Below the pieces are notes generated by a model. That model was not told the origin of the DNA. It saw only the letters and a list, made by a program, of their open reading frames with translations, and did not search any database. From an uncultured Anaerococcus sp. (GTDB lineage: Bacteria; Bacillota; Clostridia; Tissierellales; Peptoniphilaceae), in NCBI RefSeq assembly GCF_947253225.1, contig NZ_CAMXYR010000043.1, positions 1-13,116 of the forward strand: a stretch of DNA of 13,116 nucleotides, written 5' to 3'. Each line of letters opens with the position of its first letter. The first letter of the stretch is position 1. A program made the translations under genes and the position numbers. Of the stretch, positions 8,179-13,116 are shown piece by piece.

Positions 8179-8187
8179 AAAATAAAA

Positions 8188-9876
8188 ATGGGATATAGTT
8201 TACCAAAAGATTTAGAAGAATTTAGAAAAGTCATTAGAAGTTTTGCAGAAGAAAAAGTAAAACCTATAGCCTTCCACCTAGACCAAACCAAAGAATTTCC
8301 TAAGGAAATTGTCAAAGAAATGGGAGAGATGGGTCTTATGGGGATACCATTTCCAGAAGAATTTGGTGGAGCAGGTCTTACAAACCAACACTACGCTATC
8401 GCAGTTGAGGAGCTTTCAAGAGTAGATGGGGGAGTTGGAGTAATTTGTTCAGCTCATACATCTCTAGGAACTTGGGGAATTAATGAATTTGGTAACCAAT
8501 ACCAAAAAGAAAAATACCTAAAGCCTCTCGCTAGTGGCAAAGTTATAGGTGGTTTCGGACTTACAGAAGAAAATGCAGGTTCAGATTCTGCAGGTACAGA
8601 AACAACAGCAGTCCTAAAAGGTGACCACTATCTTCTAAATGGTAAAAAAATATTCATAACAAATGCACCAGAAGCACAAACCTACCTTGTTACAGCAGTA
8701 ACACAACCAGGCAAGGGCAACCACGGTATATCTATGTTTATTGTTGATAAGGATTTTGAAGGCTTTACTTTCTCAGAACCTTACGACAAACTAGGCATAA
8801 GATCATCAATAACAGCAGAGCTTCACTTTAAAGACGTAAAAGTTCCAAAAGAAAACTTACTTGGTGAAGAAGGTAAGGGCTTTAAATATGCGATGATGAT
8901 CCTTGACGGTGGTAGAATTGGTATAGCAAGTCAAGCCCTAGGTATTGCTCAAGGAGCTTATGAATCTGCAAAAGACTATGCCCTAGCTCGTGAACAGTTT
9001 GGAAAAGCAGTTGGACGTATGCAACACAATGCCTTTATTATGGCAGATATGGCAACAGAGCTAAAAGCAGCTAGACTTTTAATTTATGATGCAGCTAAGA
9101 AAAAAGATGCCCATCTTCCTTATGGAATGGATGCAGCTATGGCTAAACTCTATGCATCAGATATGGCAGAAAAACTTACAAGCAAGGCTCTTCAACTTTA
9201 CGGAGGTTCAGGCTTTATCAAGGGAGTGGACGTAGAAAGGTTCTACAGAGATTCTAAAATCACCCAAATTTATGAAGGAACAAATGAGATTATGAGACTC
9301 GTAATCTCAGGCTATATTTTCCCAAAACAAGCTAAGAAAGAAGAAGTTAAAAAAGAAGCTCCTAAGAAGAAACAATCTCAAGTAGGAGATAGAAAGCTTG
9401 TAATCCTTAAGGGAGACGAAAAAGAAGTCGCTAAAAAATTGGTAGAAGCTCTCAAGGCAGATGGTTTTACTTTCGACAAAAAAGATGTAGACCTAGAAGA
9501 CCCAATCGAAAGTGCTGAGGGTGTAGTTGTTGCAGGTATGGGAATAGGTGAAGAACAAAACCTAGAAATGTTAAAAGAACTAGCAAAAGAAACAGGTTCT
9601 GTCCTATCATCAACAAGACCTGCTGCCCAAGTAAGGGGTTATGTTCCAACAAATAGATTCATAGGTCTTTCTGGAAAAAAATATTCTGGCAAACTCTACA
9701 TTGGAGTAGGAGTTTCAGGAGCTATGCAACATCTTAGGGGCATTGGAGATGCAGGAACAATAATCGTAATAAATAATGATGAAAGTGCAAACTTCTTCAA
9801 TAATTGCGACTATGGTATTATAGGAGACTTCCACAAGGTTGTCCCAGCCCTAATAGAAGAAATTAAAAATGCTTAA
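8188..9876 (+). CDS. Acyl-CoA dehydrogenase (butyryl-CoA-type) fused to the EtfA FAD-binding C-terminal domain
   Basis: A 562-residue cytoplasmic flavoenzyme; ordinary butyryl-CoA dehydrogenases have about 380. Residues 1-378 are a complete acyl-CoA dehydrogenase: signature GLTEENAGSDSAG (124-136), second signature around QLYGGSGF (336-343), and catalytic base Glu363 in IYEGTNEIMR. Overall character resembles clostridial Bcd, which reduces crotonyl-CoA to butyryl-CoA with electrons from EtfAB. Residues 380-400 are a Lys/Glu/Pro-rich linker. Residues 403-562 match the C-terminal FAD domain (domain II) of electron-transfer flavoprotein alpha: GMGIGEEQN, STRPAA, GLSGK, LYIGVGVSGAMQHL, INNDESANFF and DYGIIGDFHKVVPAL line up with the usual EtfA segments. 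EtfA domain I and EtfB are absent from the protein and from the window. The gene is monocistronic. Tethering a second FAD next to the dehydrogenase flavin would place an electron relay permanently at hand; that role is inference. Chain-length preference is not proven. Confidence 0.93.
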   Translation: MGYSLPKDLEEFRKVIRSFAEEKVKPIAFHLDQTKEFPKEIVKEMGEMGLMGIPFPEEFGGAGLTNQHYAIAVEELSRVDGGVGVICSAHTSLGTWGINEFGNQYQKEKYLKPLASGKVIGGFGLTEENAGSDSAGTETTAVLKGDHYLLNGKKIFITNAPEAQTYLVTAVTQPGKGNHGISMFIVDKDFEGFTFSEPYDKLGIRSSITAELHFKDVKVPKENLLGEEGKGFKYAMMILDGGRIGIASQALGIAQGAYESAKDYALAREQFGKAVGRMQHNAFIMADMATELKAARLLIYDAAKKKDAHLPYGMDAAMAKLYASDMAEKLTSKALQLYGGSGFIKGVDVERFYRDSKITQIYEGTNEIMRLVISGYIFPKQAKKEEVKKEAPKKKQSQVGDRKLVILKGDEKEVAKKLVEALKADGFTFDKKDVDLEDPIESAEGVVVAGMGIGEEQNLEMLKELAKETGSVLSSTRPAAQVRGYVPTNRFIGLSGKKYSGKLYIGVGVSGAMQHLRGIGDAGTIIVINNDESANFFNNCDYGIIGDFHKVVPALIEEIKNA

Positions 9877-9879
9877 AAT

Positions 9880-9917
9880 AAGAAGAGGTGGAAATGAAAT
9901 TCCGCTTCTTTTTATTT
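9880..9917 (+). terminator. Rho-independent terminator of the acyl-CoA dehydrogenase gene
   Basis: AAGAAGAGGTGGAA (9880-9893) pairs along its whole length with TTCCGCTTCTTTTT (9900-9913) if G-U pairs are allowed, with a six-base loop and a T-rich end. It starts four bases after the stop codon and separates this gene from nagZ. Confidence 0.85.
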
Positions 9918-9929
9918 GTGGATAAATGT

Positions 9930-9958
9930 TTGACTAAATGTTTATTCTTGTTTATAAT
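9930..9958 (+). promoter_or_regulatory. Promoter of nagZ, near consensus
   Basis: TTGACT (9930-9935) and TATAAT (9953-9958) are separated by exactly 17 bases, five of six and six of six matches to the sigma-A consensus. Transcription would start near 9965, about 24 bases before the ATG at 9989. The 9-base direct repeat TAAATGTTT (9923-9931 and 9935-9943, period 12) overlaps the -35 and could be a regulator site or chance. Confidence 0.88.
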
Positions 9959-9974
9959 AGTTCTATAAGTATTA

Positions 9975-9981
9975 TAAGGAG
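9975..9981 (+). promoter_or_regulatory. Ribosome-binding site deciding the nagZ start
   Basis: TAAGGAG lies seven bases before the ATG at 9989. The frame is open upstream to an ATG at 9938, but that codon is inside the promoter spacer, ahead of the transcription start. The 9989 start also puts a clean signal peptide (MKKQVKISLSLMLALGIG) at the N-terminus. Confidence 0.9.
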
Positions 9982-9988
9982 AAATCAG

Positions 9989-12469
9989 ATGAAAAAACAA
10001 GTTAAAATCAGTCTATCATTGATGCTTGCTTTGGGTATTGGGTTGTTTCCAACAAATGTATCTAAAGCTAAGGATATGAATAGTGAAAACGTTATTGAAG
10101 AAAATTCAATTGCAGATGGTCAACAAACGCCATTAGAAGAAATTACAGGCACACAAACAGAAAGCAATGGAAATAGTGGTGTATTATCTACAGAAAACAA
10201 GATAGATAATGAAAATAATAAGACGGAAGATGTATCTAATGAGGATAGGTCATCAAATTTAGAAGAAAAAAGTGCAAGCACTCCAGTTACTGATGATCAA
10301 AATGATAAAGAAATCATTGATAAAGTTTCTAAAATGACACTCGACGAAAAGATCGGTCAAATGATGATGTTGGAATTTAGAAATTGGGAAGATAAGGAAG
10401 GTAAGCTAAAACCAGTAACAGAACTAAACCAAGATATAAAGGATGCTATAGTCAAGTATAAAGTTGGAGGAGTGATTTTATTTGCTGAAAACGTCCAAAC
10501 TACAGAGCAAACAACAAAACTAACCCATAATATCCAAAAAACAGCCATCGACAATGGACTAGATCCCCTTCTCATATCAGTAGATCAGGAAGGTGGAATT
10601 GTTGTAAGGCTTGGTACGGGAACATCCCTCCCTGGAAATATGGCTCTAGGTGCTACTAGAGATAAAGAGCTAGCTTATAAATATGGAAAGATAATAGCTC
10701 AAGAAATCAAGGCTTTAGGAATAAATGTAAACCTAGCCCCTGTTCTTGATACTAACAATAATCCTAACAACCCAGTAATAGGTTTAAGATCAATCTCCTC
10801 AGATCCGAAATTAGTTGGTGAGTTGGGGGCTGCTGTTATTAAAGGCTTACAAGATGAGGGAGTTTCTGCAGCAGTTAAACATTTCCCAGGTCATGGAGAT
10901 ACTGATGTCGATAGCCATTTGGGATTGCCTGTGGTTAACAAATCACCTGAAGAAGTTGATAAATTAGAGCTTGTACCATTTAAAAAAGCTGCAAATGATG
11001 ATGTGGATATGATAATGACTGCCCACATATCATATCCACAGCTTGAAAAAGATACGGTTATCTCAAAAAAAGATGGCTCAATAGTTGGTATACCTGCTAC
11101 TTTGTCCGATGATATTATAACAGGAATAATAAGAAATAAGATGCATTATAAGGGTGTTGTTATAACAGATGCTATGAAAATGAAAGCAATAGCAGATCAC
11201 TTTGGAGAAGAAGAAGCTGTTATAATGGCTATTAAAGCAGGCGTTGATATTCCTCTTATGCCTGCCTTGATAGAAAAAAGATCAGATCTTCTCAAACTAG
11301 ATAAGATTTATGCTAGGATAAAATCAGAAGTTGAAGCTGGAAATATCGATGAAAGCCAAATTAACCATTCAGTATATAGACTACTTCACCTAAAAAAAAT
11401 GAGGAATATTCTTGATAAAAATCAATATAATATTCCACTAGAAGATAAAATTGAAAAAGCTTTGGCAATAGTTGGTAGCAAAGAGCACTTTGATCTTCAA
11501 AGGGAAATCACTGATAAGGCAATCACTGTTACTAAAAATATTAATAATGCACTACCGATTTATCCTAAAGCAAAAGAAAAAGTATTAATATACACTCCTT
11601 ACAATAATGAAATACCAGGTTTTGAATATGGATTTACTAAACTTCAAGAAGAAAATGTTATTGATAAGGATGCTATAGTGGATGTAAAATCATTTTATGA
11701 ATATAGGAAAGACCCACAAGCTGCGGACGAGATACTAAAACAATACGCAAAGGATTATGATTATATTATTGCTGTAAGTGAAGTTGGAAATGCGAGACAT
11801 TTGCTAAAAGATAATTGGATTTCTAATATTCCTGATAGATTGACAACTTATGCAAAAGAAAATAACAAAAAATCTGCTATAATTAGCATTAGCAAACCTT
11901 ATGACTTAGATAGGTATAAAAATGCAGATGCACATGTATTAGCTTATGGAGCTAAGGGAATGGATCCAACTGAAAAAGGAAAGGATCCAGTAAAAACATT
12001 CGGTCCAAATATTCCATTCTCATTAGATATAGTATTTGGTAAGGTTAAGTCTCAAGGAAAATTGCCAGTTGATGTACCTGGCTTGGATGAAAATTATAAG
12101 TATAACGATAAAATCGCTTATAAATTGGGCTATGGCTTGGAAACTACTCTAAGAAAAGATAAAAAAGAAATAAAACCAGAAGAAAATCAAAATTCAGAAG
12201 TTTCAGATGGAAGTTCTAATGATGAGAACTTAGGTTCAAATGAAACAAGTATAGTTGATAAAAGTAATAACCCAGCAAAAGATGATGAAGAAGCTAAAAC
12301 TGATACCAACTTAAAAAACAAAGACAAAGCATCACTATCAAATGCTAATAAGGAAGAAATAACTAATAAAAATCAAGGACCTAAGACAGGGGTTTCTGGT
12401 CTAGGATCTATCCTAGGACTACTAGCTAGTTCTTTAGCTGGTGCATTTGCATCAAGAAAGAGAAAATAG
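9989..12469 (+). CDS. nagZ: Secreted, cell-wall-anchored GH3 beta-N-acetylhexosaminidase (NagZ type)
   Basis: An 826-residue surface glycosidase predicted to remove terminal beta-GlcNAc, typically from GlcNAc-MurNAc wall fragments. Residues 1-27 form a signal peptide (cleavage after SKA); there is no lipobox Cys, unlike the Bacillus subtilis NagZ lipoprotein. Residues 28-104 are acidic, Ser/Thr/Asn-rich and probably disordered. The GH3 barrel (about 105-480) shows DQEGG (199-203), KHFPGHGDTDVDSH (297-310) whose Asp308/His310 form the dyad acting as general acid/base in NagZ enzymes, and the nucleophile Asp394 in VVITDAMKM. A second alpha/beta domain (about 480-715) corresponds to the C-terminal domain of Gram-positive two-domain NagZ. 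A polar tail then leads to sorting motif GPKTG (797-801), a hydrophobic helix and RKRK. It is transcribed alone from its own promoter. Wall anchoring suggests recycling of shed wall material or action on host glycans; the substrate is inferred from the family. Confidence 0.93.
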   Translation: MKKQVKISLSLMLALGIGLFPTNVSKAKDMNSENVIEENSIADGQQTPLEEITGTQTESNGNSGVLSTENKIDNENNKTEDVSNEDRSSNLEEKSASTPVTDDQNDKEIIDKVSKMTLDEKIGQMMMLEFRNWEDKEGKLKPVTELNQDIKDAIVKYKVGGVILFAENVQTTEQTTKLTHNIQKTAIDNGLDPLLISVDQEGGIVVRLGTGTSLPGNMALGATRDKELAYKYGKIIAQEIKALGINVNLAPVLDTNNNPNNPVIGLRSISSDPKLVGELGAAVIKGLQDEGVSAAVKHFPGHGDTDVDSHLGLPVVNKSPEEVDKLELVPFKKAANDDVDMIMTAHISYPQLEKDTVISKKDGSIVGIPATLSDDIITGIIRNKMHYKGVVITDAMKMKAIADHFGEEEAVIMAIKAGVDIPLMPALIEKRSDLLKLDKIYARIKSEVEAGNIDESQINHSVYRLLHLKKMRNILDKNQYNIPLEDKIEKALAIVGSKEHFDLQREITDKAITVTKNINNALPIYPKAKEKVLIYTPYNNEIPGFEYGFTKLQEENVIDKDAIVDVKSFYEYRKDPQAADEILKQYAKDYDYIIAVSEVGNARHLLKDNWISNIPDRLTTYAKENNKKSAIISISKPYDLDRYKNADAHVLAYGAKGMDPTEKGKDPVKTFGPNIPFSLDIVFGKVKSQGKLPVDVPGLDENYKYNDKIAYKLGYGLETTLRKDKKEIKPEENQNSEVSDGSSNDENLGSNETSIVDKSNNPAKDDEEAKTDTNLKNKDKASLSNANKEEITNKNQGPKTGVSGLGSILGLLASSLAGAFASRKRK

Positions 12470-12470
12470 C

Positions 12471-12501
12471 AAAAAAAAAGAGGCGATGAGCCTCTTTTTT
12501 T
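12471..12501. terminator. Bidirectional terminator between nagZ and the deoxyribosyltransferase gene
   Basis: AGAGGC (12479-12484) and GCCTCT (12490-12495) form a GC-rich core with a five-base loop, extended by A12473-12478 pairing with T12496-12501. An A run on one side and a T run on the other give a U-tail to transcripts from both directions. The TAA stop of the minus-strand gene (12502-12500) overlaps the hairpin base. Confidence 0.92.
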
Positions 12502-13012
12502 ATAAATTGTTTCTGATGAACTTTTTTAATGCTTCGATTAAGTCGTCTGATGTTTTATAGATTCTTGGTTCATCAAAGGCGTTAGCATCCTTATCTACAT
12601 AGGATAGACCTGTTATAAGTTTATTTATATACATAAAATCATTTTGGAAAACATCTTTTTTTATTTCTATAAGCTTATCGTCCCTATCGTTTCCAGTAAG
12701 CCTAATGTCTGTATATAGTTGGAAAATTGGGATTCCTCTCTCAAAAGCTATTCCCATTTCACCAGCAAGCCCTAAGTCTTCCGTATCCATAAGAGCTATC
12801 AGAAGATCGGATTCTTTTAGTCTATTATAATCAGCTAATAAAATATCAGATCCACTTGCAAATCCAGCGGCTTTATCATTGATTGTTAGATTGTCAGCTG
12901 GGTTGTAGAGGTCAATTTTTTCTTTGAATTCTTCTTCGAGAGCATCTTGAACTTTTTTTGCTTGCAATCTTTGACCTTCTATAAATAAATCGCATCCTAA
13001 ATATATTTTCAT
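12500..13012 (-). CDS. Nucleoside 2-deoxyribosyltransferase family protein
   Basis: A 170-residue cytoplasmic protein with no signal peptide or membrane segment. Family members exchange the base on 2'-deoxyribonucleosides (or hydrolyse the glycosidic bond) in purine and pyrimidine salvage, using an active-site Glu as nucleophile. Supporting features are the Rossmann-like start MKIYLGCDLF (1-10), the central strand SDLLIALMD (68-76), the segment GLAGEMGIAFERGIPIF (81-97) where Glu85 aligns with the catalytic Glu of the usual GTAxEIGYA motif, and YTDIRLTGND, which resembles the YTDxR region of Firmicute members. Length is normal for the family (about 150-170). The start is supported by GAGGTG at 13023-13018, five bases upstream. 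It lies alone, convergent with nagZ and divergent from the next gene. Family assignment is fairly sure; base specificity, or a hydrolase activity instead, cannot be decided. Confidence 0.82.
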   Translation of the reverse strand: MKIYLGCDLFIEGQRLQAKKVQDALEEEFKEKIDLYNPADNLTINDKAAGFASGSDILLADYNRLKESDLLIALMDTEDLGLAGEMGIAFERGIPIFQLYTDIRLTGNDRDDKLIEIKKDVFQNDFMYINKLITGLSYVDKDANAFDEPRIYKTSDDLIEALKKFIRNNL

Positions 13013-13029
13013 TTTATCACCTCACTTTT

Positions 13030-13038
13030 ATTATAGCA
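13030..13038 (-). promoter_or_regulatory. Promoter -10 region of the deoxyribosyltransferase gene
   Basis: On the minus strand TGC directly precedes TATAAT (13035-13030), giving a perfect extended -10. No good -35 is seen at 16-18 bases upstream (TTCTTA at best). The start point would lie about ten bases before the GAGGTG ribosome-binding site. Confidence 0.65.
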
Positions 13039-13060
13039 GATAAATTATTATTAAGAAAAA

Positions 13061-13089
13061 TTTACTAATCCTTTTTTATCTCATATAAT
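13061..13089 (+). promoter_or_regulatory. Promoter of the gene starting at 13106
   Basis: TTTACT (13061-13066, four of six) and TATAAT (13084-13089) are 17 bases apart on the plus strand. They lie back to back with the deoxyribosyltransferase promoter, so this 93-base gap is a compact divergent control region. Confidence 0.6.
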
Positions 13090-13105
13090 AGGAAGAGAGG
13101 TATTT

Positions 13106-13116
13106 ATGAAAAGAAA
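13106..13116 (+). CDS. Start of an unidentified gene, cut by the window edge
   Basis: An ATG followed by AAA AGA AA (Met-Lys-Arg-...) begins five bases after GAGAGG (13095-13100), a plausible ribosome-binding site, and downstream of a reasonable promoter. Only three codons are visible. The basic N-terminus would fit a signal peptide, but no function can be given. Confidence 0.5.

Noticed and set aside
9467..9652. Open frame of 61 codons antisense to the EtfA-like domain
   Set aside because: Leucine-rich translation typical of reversed AT-rich coding sequence, with no initiation signals; the sense frame is clearly conserved.
9840..9876. Possible frameshift or gene fusion artefact at the end of the dehydrogenase fusion
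   Set aside because: The frame is continuous through the linker and the EtfA-like domain ends at the normal C-terminus (VVPALIEEIKNA) just before a terminator, so the fusion looks genuine.
9938..9988. Upstream ATG extending nagZ by 17 residues
   Set aside because: The ATG lies between the -35 and -10 of a near-consensus promoter, has no ribosome-binding site, and would bury the signal peptide; the ATG at 9989 has TAAGGAG in front of it.

Overview
The window is AT-rich chromosomal DNA of a low-GC Gram-positive anaerobe. Tripartite signal peptides, sortase-type C-termini, strong AAGGAG ribosome-binding sites, a flavodiiron oxygen reductase and a butyryl-CoA-dehydrogenase-like enzyme together suggest a Gram-positive anaerobic coccus (Peptoniphilaceae, for example Anaerococcus or Peptoniphilus). 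That placement is an inference from protein character, not from a marker gene. The first 46 bases are not biological: they match the tail of an Illumina P5 oligo, a 10-base index and the Nextera read-1 transposon end, so genomic sequence starts at 47 and the left edge is a contig end.

Layout: (1) 92-6601 (+), a very large cell-wall-anchored subtilisin-family (S8) protease of the C5a-peptidase/lactocepin type, followed by its own terminator. (2) 6748-7962 (-), an A-type flavodiiron protein, convergent with the protease, with a terminator facing the protease terminator. (3) 7963-8187, a 225-base divergent control region holding promoter candidates for both flanking genes, a near-perfect Fur/PerR-type 7-1-7 box on the flavodiiron side and a Rex-like 18-bp site next to the -10 on the other side. 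(4) 8188-9876 (+), an acyl-CoA dehydrogenase fused by a Lys/Glu-rich linker to the FAD-binding C-terminal domain of electron-transfer flavoprotein alpha. (5) 9989-12469 (+), a secreted, wall-anchored GH3 beta-N-acetylhexosaminidase (NagZ type) with a near-consensus promoter. (6) 12500-13012 (-), a nucleoside 2-deoxyribosyltransferase-family protein sharing a bidirectional terminator with nagZ. (7) The start of another gene at 13106, cut by the window edge.

Two themes emerge. The protease and NagZ are both exported, carry long acidic disordered N-terminal stretches and end in the same unusual sorting signal (x[V/P]KTG-V rather than LPxTG), so they probably use the same sortase; one would act on host or environmental protein and the other on muropeptides or other GlcNAc-containing glycans. 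The flavodiiron/acyl-CoA dehydrogenase pair shares one control region whose candidate operators would sense peroxide or iron and NADH/NAD+ respectively, linking oxygen defence to flavin-based fermentative electron flow. The dehydrogenase-EtfA fusion and this control region are the most interesting parts. No CRISPR array, insertion sequence, tRNA, rRNA or phage gene was seen, and every gene appears intact except the one at the right edge.
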